From UBA1672 sp050633505 (GTDB lineage Bacteria > Pseudomonadota > Alphaproteobacteria > Micavibrionales > Micavibrionaceae), in NCBI GenBank assembly GCA_050633505.1, contig JBOEGQ010000005.1:124001-188000 (forward strand): DNA of 64,000 bases, read 5' to 3'. Positions 27,297-35,907 of this stretch are shown in pieces (position 1 is the first letter of the stretch; the number at the start of each line of letters is the position of its first letter). The position numbers and the translations under genes were made by a program. The notes below the pieces were generated by a model. That model searched no databases. It saw only the letters and a list, made by a program, of their open reading frames with translations, and had not been told where the DNA came from.

Positions 27297-29243
27297 TTAT
27301 TGTACGATCCAATGTTTATACCATGCCTGAAACATAAGAATGGTCCAGAGTTTTTGCGCGTGTGCACCGCGTCCTTTCAGGTGTTGTTCCCATAGCATCC
27401 TGACCTCTTTGTAATCAAACAAATTTTGGCTTTGCAAGAATTTTTCATCCAGAAGGTCTTCTGCCCAGTCTTTCAGATCCTCGCGCAACCATTTGTCAAT
27501 TGGCACGCTAAACCCTTGTTTTGGACGTTGAAATAAGGTGTCGGGTACGTGTCGTTTTAAAACCTCTTTTAGAATCCATTTTCCGTTACCGTTTTTGATT
27601 TTTGCATCTACGGGCAAGCGCCAGACATAATCATAGATGCGTCGATCAAGGAATGGGGCGCGTGCCTCAAGGCCAGTGGCCATGCTGGCACGGTCAACTT
27701 TGGTTAGAATATCACCGTTCAAATAAGATATAACGTCCCAATACATCATATCTTCTGCGAATGTAAGGTCTGGGATCTGCAAATTCGGGTTAACAAGCGG
27801 AATGGTTTCCTCATGGCCGTTTTTGATAATATCCTTGGGGCTTTGGAATGTGCTGGTTAATGAGAGATAAACATCACTTTCACTTTGTTTTGTTAGAATC
27901 TTGGCAAATTTATGCATGTGATTGCCAAATTGGGGACGATTATTTCTAATTTTATCCCATATATGTGTCGGAATGGCCTGTATTATGTTTGAAAGAGGCG
28001 TTCTTAATGGTGCAGGCATATGGTTTTGGGTGAAGTTCCATGCTTTTGGTCCTGTAATATGTCTGTTATATCCGCCGAACATTTCATCACCACCATCACC
28101 GGATAGGGCGACTGTGACGCTATCTCGTGCAAACTTGGATACGAGATAGGTTGGTAAAGCAGATGCATCGGCAAAGGGTTCATCATACATTTGCGGTATT
28201 TGTGGAATAAGATCCAAGGCTTGTTGAGGCTTTAGGTAAAGCTCATGATGATCTGTGCCAAGATGTGTTGCAATTTCCTGTGCGTGCTGTGCTTCGTTAA
28301 ATCCGTGTTCTTCAAATCCAATTGTGTAGGTTTGTACGGGGGCCGTACTGTTCTTTTGCATAAGGGACACGATTGTTGTGCTATCAATACCGCCTGATAG
28401 GAACGCGCCTAGGGGAACATCTGCAATCATGCGGTCTTTAATGCAGTCGCTTAAGATTGTTTCAAGATTACCGACCATATCATGTTCGGGATTGATTGGC
28501 GCTTGTTTTGCTTTTTCCAGCGTATCTTTAGGGCGCCAGTAATATTCCATCAATGTATCCAGATCTTGACCTGCGCGTAGCATGGTAAGATCCAGCGCAA
28601 TATAAGACCCCGGTAAGAGCTGCCAAACTTGTTTATAGATTGAGAATGGCGCCGGAACATATCCAAAACGCATATAAGAGGTTAAGGCCTCGCGACTAAT
28701 ATCACGGTTAAAATCAGGATGTGTGCAAAGTGCCTTTAATTCAGAACCGAAGGTAAGTGTTGATCCGGCCCAGCCAATATAGAGGGGTTTTTTACCAAAA
28801 CGGTCGCGCGCAAAATAGAGCGCCTTGGTCTTTCTATCCCATAAAGAAAAAGCAAACATACCGTTTAGTTTTGATAGGGTTTTTTGTAATCCCCAATAGT
28901 CAATGGCACCTAAAAGAACCTCTGTATCGCTTTGCCCGCGGAATGTTGTGTTGCCCAATGATTCTAATTCGGATCGGATCGTCTTGAAATTGTATATCTC
29001 ACCATTGAAGGTAATGATATAACGTGATGTCGCCGATTCCATGGGTTGCTTTCCCAATGGAGATAGATCAAGTATAGAAAGTCGCCTGTGTCCCAAAGCC
29101 AGTGGTGTATCGGGATCTTGCCATATGCCACTATCATCGGGGCCACGGTGTTGCAAGGCATCCGTCATGTTCTGCACGATATTATGGATTTGTATGCGAT
29201 CAGGACGCGGATCGAAAGTGTAAAGGCCGGCAATACCACACAT
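27297..29243 (-). CDS. asnB: Glutamine-hydrolysing asparagine synthetase
   Basis: The start is taken at the ATG at 29241-29243 because maturation exposes the catalytic Cys2 of MCGIAGLYTFDP. The open frame upstream of it is not conserved-looking. The product is 648 residues. The N-terminal glutaminase half includes HRGPDDSG, ALGHRRLSILDLS and FNGEIYNF, and the C-terminal synthetase half has the PP-loop LSGGIDSTTIV plus ALSGDGGDEMFGGYNRH. AsnB-type enzymes in glycosyltransferase neighbourhoods often modify surface sugars or peptidoglycan instead of only making asparagine. The adjoining family 4 glycosyltransferase makes that possible here, but it is inference. Confidence 0.9.
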   Translation of the reverse strand: MCGIAGLYTFDPRPDRIQIHNIVQNMTDALQHRGPDDSGIWQDPDTPLALGHRRLSILDLSPLGKQPMESATSRYIITFNGEIYNFKTIRSELESLGNTTFRGQSDTEVLLGAIDYWGLQKTLSKLNGMFAFSLWDRKTKALYFARDRFGKKPLYIGWAGSTLTFGSELKALCTHPDFNRDISREALTSYMRFGYVPAPFSIYKQVWQLLPGSYIALDLTMLRAGQDLDTLMEYYWRPKDTLEKAKQAPINPEHDMVGNLETILSDCIKDRMIADVPLGAFLSGGIDSTTIVSLMQKNSTAPVQTYTIGFEEHGFNEAQHAQEIATHLGTDHHELYLKPQQALDLIPQIPQMYDEPFADASALPTYLVSKFARDSVTVALSGDGGDEMFGGYNRHITGPKAWNFTQNHMPAPLRTPLSNIIQAIPTHIWDKIRNNRPQFGNHMHKFAKILTKQSESDVYLSLTSTFQSPKDIIKNGHEETIPLVNPNLQIPDLTFAEDMMYWDVISYLNGDILTKVDRASMATGLEARAPFLDRRIYDYVWRLPVDAKIKNGNGKWILKEVLKRHVPDTLFQRPKQGFSVPIDKWLREDLKDWAEDLLDEKFLQSQNLFDYKEVRMLWEQHLKGRGAHAQKLWTILMFQAWYKHWIVQ

Positions 29244-29361
29244 TGTGTAAATCTTCTTGTTTGATACCTCTGTTATTGATAAAGCATATATTCTCTTGCG
29301 GGAAAAGAATGAAATGCAAAGCATATAAAATTTTAATGGGGTAAGCGAGGCCGTCATAGCA

Positions 29362-29631
29362 ATGAATATAGAGCTTTTTGTTTCCGGGAAGGGGCAGGTC
29401 GTTTTGACGTGCCATGGACGATTTACCAAGGTAATTGAAGAGGTTACCCTTAATAAAATGACAGGTGTTTTGACATTTGTTTTTCTTCCGGATATGGATG
29501 AGTGGGAGGTAAATTGCACGGTTTCAGAAGAACTTTGCGAAAAAGTGAAAAATCAGTTATTTTGTGCTATCGGGTATTTTGAAAATACAAAACTTGTGGC
29601 GAGTGAATATGTACGCTTTTCTTGCCGGTAG
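29362..29631 (+). CDS. Small orphan protein, paralogous to the N-terminus of the 30336 gene
   Basis: An 89-residue protein that I do not recognise. Its opening MNIELFVSGKGQVVLTC, the MTGVLTFVFLPDMDEWEVN stretch and the following helix resemble MNIDLLVTPDGEAGLLC and SGMLSFEFADMDHMDLN at the start of the gene at 30336. The two therefore share a small beta-rich domain of about 85 residues. No signal peptide or membrane helix. It is followed closely by a coiled hydrophilic protein, suggesting an operon with 29663-30259 and 30336-30941. Confidence 0.6.
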   Translation: MNIELFVSGKGQVVLTCHGRFTKVIEEVTLNKMTGVLTFVFLPDMDEWEVNCTVSEELCEKVKNQLFCAIGYFENTKLVASEYVRFSCR

Positions 29632-29662
29632 TTAAAAATAAAGTAAATAAAAAAGGGATGAT

Positions 29663-30259
29663 ATGTCTGGAGATACAGCGAAAAATTTAGATTTGCCTGA
29701 GAACCCTGCGATTCAGGTTATTGGGGTTATAACCATGCAAGATACGCAGATTCAAACCATGAATGACGTGACGATTGAAGGGCATAAGGCAGCATCTGAG
29801 CGTTTAAGCACAGAGAGCACGATTGCCTCTCACCGTGCGGAAGCACATCTGGTTGGTCAAGTGACAAGCGAAAGCCACGCAGGTGTTGCAAGTATGGCGG
29901 CGGAAGGTGCAAAGACAGATAATGAATACTTTGCTCAGGACGGTGATGCACAGCGCAATACAAGAACAGCAGAAATTCATCATATTGCCAACCATGTCGA
30001 GGCAGCAAAAGCAGAAGATAGAGCGGCACAATCCTCTGCGCTGGAGCGTATTTCACAAATGCGTATTGCAGGTGCAGAAATTGAACAAAGAGAGCAATTT
30101 GCAACTGAAGAAGTGGAAATTCGTACTCAAAATGCGGTGGTTGAGCAAATGCGCAGCGAAGCTTTGGGTGATGATCCTTCTTCTGCGGTACATGATCAAG
30201 AGAATGTCTTAAAAATGGCGTCAGTGCAATCGGATCTGAGCGCGCCAAAGCTTGGCTAG
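29663..30259 (+). CDS. Hydrophilic, helical Ala/Glu-rich orphan protein
   Basis: A 198-residue protein made almost entirely of hydrophilic helix-favouring residues (Ala, Glu, Gln, His, Arg), with no signal peptide or hydrophobic core. The central part (SERLSTESTIASHRAEAHLV, HIANHVEAAKAEDRAAQSSA, EQREQFATEEVEIRTQNAVV) could form a coiled coil. Only one cluster near the N-terminus (PAIQVIGVITMQDTQIQTMN) is hydrophobic. It lies between two genes sharing an N-terminal domain, 31 bases after the first. AGGGATG precedes the ATG. I recognise no family. Confidence 0.65.
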   Translation: MSGDTAKNLDLPENPAIQVIGVITMQDTQIQTMNDVTIEGHKAASERLSTESTIASHRAEAHLVGQVTSESHAGVASMAAEGAKTDNEYFAQDGDAQRNTRTAEIHHIANHVEAAKAEDRAAQSSALERISQMRIAGAEIEQREQFATEEVEIRTQNAVVEQMRSEALGDDPSSAVHDQENVLKMASVQSDLSAPKLG

Positions 30260-30335
30260 GTGCTTTGCTTTGCGCATTGCGGCTATGCATAAATATCTGC
30301 TATTCTATGTATATGCGCAATAAGAGGCCTTTAGA

Positions 30336-30941
30336 ATGAATATTGATCTACTTGTTACCCCTGATGGAGAAGCCGGGCTGTTATGCAGTGAAAATCTGTT
30401 TAAGAAGGCCGTTGGCGCCATTTTGGATGCGCAAAGTGGTATGTTGTCTTTTGAATTCGCAGATATGGACCATATGGATTTGAATATCCCGATAGAGGAA
30501 GAATTCTTCTCTGTTCTGGATGCTAGTGCACTTGTCCATATCGGATCTGTGATAGACAGAAAAATCGCACAGGCTTACCAAATCCCGCTTATGTTTTTGG
30601 ATGATCCTTATCGTGCAGATGCGTTTAAAAACGTAGAGACACCGAAAAAACCTTTGGCCGCTTTTGAGTATTTCGTGAAACGTTGTGTTCTGGGGCAGCC
30701 GGTGCATCGTGATGATGCCGGAGATGAAGATAGCTCTGGCTGTATCCTTGGGGAAACCATGCCTTCCTCTCTTGAATTTGCGCCACATCTTGCGCGTCGT
30801 CACACGATGGAGGTTGCGCCGAATGCAGCGCCACAAATGAATGCGCCGGGTATGGGGATGGGGGGATCATCTTCTTCGGGCGGCGGCGGGTATTATCGCG
30901 GGGGATCTGCGCGTAATTATGATACCTCAGATGATGAATAG
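30336..30941 (+). CDS. Orphan protein with domain shared with 29362 gene and Gly-rich tail
   Basis: A 201-residue protein. Residues 1-85 resemble the complete 89-residue product at 29362. The middle (about 95-160) has several His and Cys (FVKRCVLGQPVHRDDAGDED). The tail is disordered and rich in Gly, Met and Ser (GMGMGGSSSSGGGGYYRGG). No signal peptide is present. The two related small genes flank a coiled protein, an arrangement that suggests a small complex. No function is recognised. The ribosome site is weak (AGAGG 12 bases before the ATG). Confidence 0.65.
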   Translation: MNIDLLVTPDGEAGLLCSENLFKKAVGAILDAQSGMLSFEFADMDHMDLNIPIEEEFFSVLDASALVHIGSVIDRKIAQAYQIPLMFLDDPYRADAFKNVETPKKPLAAFEYFVKRCVLGQPVHRDDAGDEDSSGCILGETMPSSLEFAPHLARRHTMEVAPNAAPQMNAPGMGMGGSSSSGGGGYYRGGSARNYDTSDDE

Positions 30942-31030
30942 GTTTTTTCTTGCCAAAATATGGTAAACCGTATAAACGATGCAGACGCATAATATAAAAA
31001 ATAATATGGTGATTTTCAGGGTATAAGAAA

Positions 31031-32443
31031 ATGGGTTTTAAATCGTCGTTAAGCCACGTTGCCAGTGCTTTAACGCTTCTCTTTACATTACAAAATTCTT
31101 CTGCGGTTGAGCTAGACGATCAACGGCATGAAATAGATCCGGCGCAGCCGATTGCATCCCTGTGTCAGGGAGGGCAGCAATTCACAATTGCACGCGATAC
31201 GGCGCATGGTGATCCTGCCATTCCGCGCACTATTCTTGATAATCTTGATGGGTGTGCGAAGGCGGGTGTTAAACATATTATGCTTGAGGATAACAGCGCC
31301 CCTAAAGCAGAGATAGAGCGTGTCTATCCAAACCTTGTAGGGAAAACACCCGAGCAGGCCGGTTCCTTCTTCGATCAGGAATATAAGGTGCTATATGATA
31401 AGATATATGAAAAGGTGCAGCCCCTTATTCAGCATGTCGATCCGTATGATGAAAAGGCGTGGGGGCAGGCATATCAGCGCGGAAATGAAAAAGTGTTGGA
31501 GGATAATCCAGCTTATCAGCAAGAGTTAAATCAACTAAACCGTTTTTCTGCAAGTTATCCGTTTCAAGACCTGTTGGATCGTTGGTATGCTCCATCATCC
31601 AAAATGGAGGTGCAAGATTTACGTGATAAGGCCGACTTTTTCCGTAGTGCGAGCGCTCAAAATGAAGAAGATCAATTGGCGATCGTAGAAAACAGAATAC
31701 AACTTTTTCTCAAAAGTAGGGAGTTAGGTGTTCGGGTTCACTTTTTTGGTGATAATCCAGGGGCGCATTTTTTCTTGAAGAAGGATTTAGCACTAGAAGA
31801 CATTGATGCGATCACTCAAGAGATTGATGTGCTTATCGCAAAGAACCCGGATATTCATCGTGAATATCGGCGGTATGTGACAGATCGTGATTATGCAGCA
31901 TCAATTGATGTTGAGAATATGAACCCAGACGAGGAAGAGCGTTTTTCAAAGGTCGTTATGCACTGGAAAGCTCTATCTGATTTACATGAGCAAAAGTCAG
32001 AATTACACGATATTTATATGGCAAACGGTGATGCAGGGTGGGAAGAGCGTTTCGGGGCGGAAGCACTAGAGGCGCGTGCGCAGGCCTATATTGATATGTC
32101 AGAGGGGATGAAAACCCTGATTGTCAGGGGTGCGGCGCATTTTAATGGCTCTATTGCGGATTACGATGTTGATGAGTATCTGGATCAAAAGTTGAAGGAA
32201 AATGCATCTGATTTTATTCCGAGCAGGCAGGTTTCCCTTTATCTATCACGCCAATATCAGTCTGTAATTGAGAAGGCTCTTACTTCGCGTTCTGGTAAGG
32301 CGCTTAATGATGATCCCGATATAAGGTATTATATCGAGGAAGGTGTTGTGCAAGTGTCTGAAAAACATCAGGGGCAATACGTTGTGGCTGATTCAGATAC
32401 ACAGATGGAAAATGCATCATCAGCTAATCATCACGATATTTGA
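31031..32443 (+). CDS. Exported orphan protein, possible Tiki/ChaN-fold relative
   Basis: A 470-residue protein with a signal peptide (ASALTLLFTLQNSSA). The mature part begins with QFTIARDTAHGDPAIPRTIL and AGVKHIMLEDNSAP, and later has MSEGMKTLIVRGAAHFNGSI. A paired early HGD/E and late GAAHFNG pattern is reminiscent of the TraB/Tiki and ChaN-type hydrolase superfamily, but the match is too thin for a firm call. The intervening region is helical and charged. It follows the three orphan genes on the same strand with an 89-base gap. A periplasmic location is likely. Confidence 0.6.
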   Translation: MGFKSSLSHVASALTLLFTLQNSSAVELDDQRHEIDPAQPIASLCQGGQQFTIARDTAHGDPAIPRTILDNLDGCAKAGVKHIMLEDNSAPKAEIERVYPNLVGKTPEQAGSFFDQEYKVLYDKIYEKVQPLIQHVDPYDEKAWGQAYQRGNEKVLEDNPAYQQELNQLNRFSASYPFQDLLDRWYAPSSKMEVQDLRDKADFFRSASAQNEEDQLAIVENRIQLFLKSRELGVRVHFFGDNPGAHFFLKKDLALEDIDAITQEIDVLIAKNPDIHREYRRYVTDRDYAASIDVENMNPDEEERFSKVVMHWKALSDLHEQKSELHDIYMANGDAGWEERFGAEALEARAQAYIDMSEGMKTLIVRGAAHFNGSIADYDVDEYLDQKLKENASDFIPSRQVSLYLSRQYQSVIEKALTSRSGKALNDDPDIRYYIEEGVVQVSEKHQGQYVVADSDTQMENASSANHHDI

Positions 32444-32516
32444 TGTGACAGGTGGTCTATGTGTCTGTCTCCTTATAAATGAACCGTAAAATCGTCATTA
32501 AGCCCTGTCATGAATT

Positions 32517-32876
32517 TTATTTACTCTGACTAGCGTACTTCTCTTGAGCAGAAACGATCGATTCTTTGTGCTCTTCCCCCCATTTTTCTAGCAATTCAAA
32601 AATTGGATCAAGAGTAACGGCAAGTTCAGTAATTTGGTATTCTACATGAGGTGGGATCGTTTCATATTGTGTGCGTGTTATGAGGCCGTCACGAATAAGT
32701 TCACGCAATTGTTGTGAAAGCATTTTCTGAGATACGCCATCAATTGATCTCAAGAGATGATTGAAGCGCATTGGCCCGTCTTTTAAGTACCAAAGTATTT
32801 CAGGTTTCCATCGTCCCGCTATCACTTTTAAAGCGCAGCTCACCGGACAATTAAATTCATCATGTTTTTTTTTCAC
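32517..32876 (-). CDS. HxlR-family transcriptional regulator
   Basis: A 119-residue winged-helix regulator with the family opening CPVSCALKVIAGRWKPEILW, then LKDGPMRFNHLLRSIDGVSQ, KMLSQQLRELIRDGLITR and PPHVEYQITELAVTL. The conserved N-terminal Cys (DEFNCPVSCAL) can act as a redox or electrophile sensor in this family. It is divergent from the cytochrome b561 gene at 32985, its probable target. The intergenic stretch has the imperfect inverted repeat GGTTACC-AAA-AGGTACC at about 32898-32913, a candidate operator. Confidence 0.88.
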   Translation of the reverse strand: MKKKHDEFNCPVSCALKVIAGRWKPEILWYLKDGPMRFNHLLRSIDGVSQKMLSQQLRELIRDGLITRTQYETIPPHVEYQITELAVTLDPIFELLEKWGEEHKESIVSAQEKYASQSK

Positions 32877-32984
32877 GTGAAGTAATCTTTCTTTATGGTT
32901 ACCAAAAGGTACCTAATTGACAAAAGTTACTATAGAAATGATCCTGATATAAGGAAAGTAAAAAACAACGAGAGGAATTATGCC

Positions 32985-33509
32985 ATGAAGTACCCATTAT
33001 CAATACGTGTAATTCATTGGATGAGTGCCTTGATTATTGTGGGCTTACTTTTAACGGGTATTTTTATGACGCCATATGATGATAATAATGTAGAATTGTC
33101 AGATTCTTTATATTACTGGCATAAGTCTTTCGGAATGTTGTCATTGCTCTTTGTGTTGGTGCGTTTGGTCAATCGAATGCGTAATCCGTTGCAGCCATTA
33201 CCCGAGGAGATGCCTTTGCATGAAAAAATTGCAGCTAAAGTAGCGCATAACGCTCTTTACGTATTAATGGTTATCGTTCCGGTTTTGGGGTATGTGCAAT
33301 CCAGTACCTTTGAATATAGTAATGGTATTTCGTTTTTCTTCATGGACTTGCCAGGCGTGTTTCCAAAAAATGCAGAAGCTTTTGACTTAAGTAATAACCT
33401 TCATAAATGGTTATCATATTCTTTATTGGCTGTAATAATTGCACATGTTGCAGGTGCGTTAAAGCATCGCTTCTTTGATAAAGAAAATGATGTTTTAGGG
33501 CGAATGTAA
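32985..33509 (+). CDS. Cytochrome b561 family membrane protein
   Basis: The start is the ATG at 32985, with AGAGG at 32971-32975. A longer frame from 32895 would overlap the divergent promoter region. The product is 174 residues with four transmembrane helices. Candidate haem-ligand histidines lie in IRVIHWMSALIIVGLLLTG, YYWHKSFGMLS, ISFFF-flanking helix 3, and NNLHKWLSYSLLAVIIAHVA. Prokaryotic b561 proteins pass electrons across the inner membrane, for instance from quinol to superoxide or from periplasmic donors. Divergence from an HxlR regulator suggests induction by oxidants or quinones (inference). Confidence 0.88.
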   Translation: MKYPLSIRVIHWMSALIIVGLLLTGIFMTPYDDNNVELSDSLYYWHKSFGMLSLLFVLVRLVNRMRNPLQPLPEEMPLHEKIAAKVAHNALYVLMVIVPVLGYVQSSTFEYSNGISFFFMDLPGVFPKNAEAFDLSNNLHKWLSYSLLAVIIAHVAGALKHRFFDKENDVLGRM

Positions 33510-33538
33510 CTGACATAATATCATTTGGGTATTCTGAG

Positions 33539-34216
33539 TTACGTGCATGTCTCCTCGTAATCTATGAGGCGTTTACCTTTCTCATCTCGAAATACTTTAT
33601 CTGAAATTTCCAAATTATCCATACGATCTAGTCTGAAGTTACGAAAATCCGAGCGTAAGTCACACCAACCGGTGAGCAGCCAAACAGGCGCAAAAAACAC
33701 CAAGGCCAGTGGGCGTATTTGTCGTTTTGAATGCGTGTTGTCTTCGCGTGTATATTCAAAAGATATGTAGTGCTTTGTTCGTATCGCACGCCGTAGTGAT
33801 GAAAAATCAAAGGTAATAGGTGTGCGCGATGCACTGGTATAGGAGAAAAGCGCGGTTTCGGTGAGGCCTTGTCTAAGATTATCGGGGAGAGCAGCACTGA
33901 TTTTATCCAGTGCTGATTTTGCACTGTTGGCAAAGTCTTTATCGCTCCAGCTTTTAACCATTTGCGCGCCAAGCGCCAACGCCTCCAGCTCTTCAATGTC
34001 GAACATAAGAGGGCGAACAACATAGTCTTTATCAAGGATATAGCCAACGCCAGCCTCGCCAATAATTGGAACACCGGATGCAGATAAATCGGCAATATCC
34101 CGATATATTGTGCGGGTGCTGACCTCAAGTTCATGTGCCAGATCATCTGCGCGGACAACCTGACGGCGGGCTTTTAAATACTCAACAATACGGAACAGGC
34201 GATCGGCTCTACGCAT
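33539..34216 (-). CDS. YafY-type HTH/WYL-domain transcriptional regulator
   Basis: The start is set at the ATG at 34214-34216 (MRRADRLFRIVEYLKARR), preceded by AAGGAT. The frame continues further upstream without conservation. The product is 225 residues. It has an N-terminal helix-turn-helix (ADDLAHELEVSTRTIYRDIADL), the linker VGYILDKDYVVRPLMFDIEE, and a WYL domain (IRTKHYISFEYTREDNTHSK, LVFFAPVWLLTGWCDLRSDF). Divergent from the small SRPBCC-like gene at 34329, which it probably controls. The shared 112-base gap has the repeated word CTGACA/CTGTCAG near 34250-34278, possibly operator sequence. Confidence 0.87.
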   Translation of the reverse strand: MRRADRLFRIVEYLKARRQVVRADDLAHELEVSTRTIYRDIADLSASGVPIIGEAGVGYILDKDYVVRPLMFDIEELEALALGAQMVKSWSDKDFANSAKSALDKISAALPDNLRQGLTETALFSYTSASRTPITFDFSSLRRAIRTKHYISFEYTREDNTHSKRQIRPLALVFFAPVWLLTGWCDLRSDFRNFRLDRMDNLEISDKVFRDEKGKRLIDYEETCT

Positions 34217-34328
34217 ATCGAATCCTTTCTTCCATTTTATTTTAGAATACTGACACATTCCTGACAACATGCTGTCAGTAGCCCGTCTTTAATATCTCTT
34301 TATTGTTATTTCTAAATTGGAGAAAAAA

Positions 34329-34724
34329 ATGAAAATTAATACGAAAACAGAGCAATTCAACGTCTTGCCACAGAAGTTATATGCATATCTTAGTAAGATT
34401 GAAAATTTGCCGGAGTGGGCGACGAGCTATGCTTTGGAGGTTAAAAAAGAAGGTGATGACTATAAGGTCGTAACACCGAAAGGTGAGATGTATGAGGTTT
34501 TCACAACGGACGAGAAAACCGGTGTTATTGATATGAGGTGCGGCCCGTCAAAGGATCAGATGTTGACATGGCCAACGCGCGTTACAAGCGATAATATGGG
34601 TGGAAGTTTATATTCTGTGACCTATTTCCAAGCGCCAGATCAAAGTGATGAAGAATATGCCGCGATGCAAGGCGATCTTGACAAAGAGTTCCAGAATATC
34701 CGAGATATTTTAGAAGCCGCATAA
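34329..34724 (+). CDS. SRPBCC/polyketide-cyclase-like small protein
   Basis: The start is the ATG at 34329, with TTGGAG at 34317-34322. The product is 131 residues with the START-like fold pattern: an opening strand TKTEQFNVLPQKLYAYL, then SKIENLPEWATSYALEV, GVIDMRCGPSKDQMLTWP, and a closing long helix DEEYAAMQGDLDKEFQNIRD. Such proteins bind hydrophobic ligands or act as small stress proteins. It is divergent from the WYL regulator, a common regulator-target pairing. Ligand unknown. Confidence 0.75.
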   Translation: MKINTKTEQFNVLPQKLYAYLSKIENLPEWATSYALEVKKEGDDYKVVTPKGEMYEVFTTDEKTGVIDMRCGPSKDQMLTWPTRVTSDNMGGSLYSVTYFQAPDQSDEEYAAMQGDLDKEFQNIRDILEAA

Positions 34725-34755
34725 TCATAATTATAAGAAATTTATTTCAAGGATG

Positions 34756-34784
34756 AAGCCTGATTTACTTTATCAGGCTTTTTC
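34756..34784 (+). terminator. Terminator after the SRPBCC-like gene
   Basis: AAGCCTGAT and ATCAGGCTT form a perfect nine-pair stem around TTACTTT, followed by TTTTTC. It lies 32 bases after the plus-strand stop, and its T run meets the end of the convergent mltG. Confidence 0.8.
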
Positions 34785-35803
34785 TATTTCTGATTTTTTC
34801 TGATTTTTCGCCAATTTGCGACATTGCGGTTATGTTCTGCCAATGTCTTTGCGAAGGCGTGTCCGCCGCTACCGTCTGCAACGAAATAGATATAATTATG
34901 TTCGCCCGGGTTTAAGGCTGCCTCTATTGAATCGTATCCCGGATTGCATATGGGGCCGGGTGGTAGGCCTGCATAAACATATGTGTTATACGGAGAATCG
35001 TATGTGAGGTCTTTTTTAAGTAAACGGCGCCCTAGTGGCCCTTGTCCATTATTCTCATTCTTCCCCATATTGATGGCATAAATGACCGTGGGATCAGTTT
35101 GTAAAAGCATCCCTTTTCGTAAACGGTTAATGAAGACGCCTGCCACATCCTTGCGTTCTGAAGGAACTGCAGTTTCTTTTTCAATGATGGAGGCGAGGAT
35201 TAATGCCTCTTCCTTTGTTTTGATGGGTAAGTTTTCTGCGCGCTTTTCCCAAAGTATATCCAGCGTTTCTTGCATGGATTTTTCCATGCGTTGCACGATG
35301 TCAATCACCGCGTCTCCTTTGGAGTAGCTGTATGTTTCGGGTAAAAGCGTTCCTTCTGCTAGTGGTTCTATTCGTGAAGGTTGAAGGCCGCTATGTTCTG
35401 AGAGGAGCAGAAGAATCTCATAAGATGTCAGGCCTTCCCGAACCGTAATGTTGCGTTGTATGACTTTACCGGATTCTAATAAATCAAGAACATCTTGCAT
35501 TGAGGCATGAGCGGGAATCTCATATTCCCCTGCTTTTAAGTTGGCAGCTTGTTCTGTTACACGTCCGCCGATTTGGAAAAGATAGATGTAGGACGGATTG
35601 TCAATAATGCCATTATATAGCAGAATTTCCGAAATTGATCGTATGTTCGATCCGCGCTCAATCGTGATTGTAACGGGTTGATCAAAAGAGCCGGGCTGGA
35701 TAAACTTTTGATACGCCCACCATCCGCCAGCTGCCCCCCCTATTAAAAATAGGGTTGAGCCGATAACAAATCCACCAAGTAAAATTTTAAAGAACATCTT
35801 CAT
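34784..35803 (-). CDS. mltG: MltG, endolytic murein transglycosylase
   Basis: A 339-residue YceG-family protein. One N-terminal transmembrane helix (residues 5-29), a LysM-like segment (ITIERGSNIRSISEILLYNG), and the catalytic domain with ALILASIIEKETAVPSERKD, containing the conserved Glu, then VFINRLRKGMLLQTDPTVIY and YNTYVYAGLPPGPICNPG. It cleaves nascent peptidoglycan strands near the inner membrane and sets glycan length. In many alphaproteobacteria mltG directly follows fabF. Here an unrelated gene on the opposite strand (35908-36519) stands between them. Confidence 0.92.
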   Translation of the reverse strand: MKMFFKILLGGFVIGSTLFLIGGAAGGWWAYQKFIQPGSFDQPVTITIERGSNIRSISEILLYNGIIDNPSYIYLFQIGGRVTEQAANLKAGEYEIPAHASMQDVLDLLESGKVIQRNITVREGLTSYEILLLLSEHSGLQPSRIEPLAEGTLLPETYSYSKGDAVIDIVQRMEKSMQETLDILWEKRAENLPIKTKEEALILASIIEKETAVPSERKDVAGVFINRLRKGMLLQTDPTVIYAINMGKNENNGQGPLGRRLLKKDLTYDSPYNTYVYAGLPPGPICNPGYDSIEAALNPGEHNYIYFVADGSGGHAFAKTLAEHNRNVANWRKIRKNQK

Positions 35804-35907
35804 AAGGCCGAAAAGATAGCATAAAAAAAAATTAGAGGAAGAGGAAATTTATTGACATAATTATTTGTCTTTTATAGGGTTCTTATTCGTTTTTTGATGG
35901 AGGAAAT

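Noticed and set aside
27297..29519. Longer asparagine synthetase start at 29519
   Set aside because: The extra 92 residues precede MCGIAG, and the catalytic Cys must be at position 2. The start at 29243 is required.
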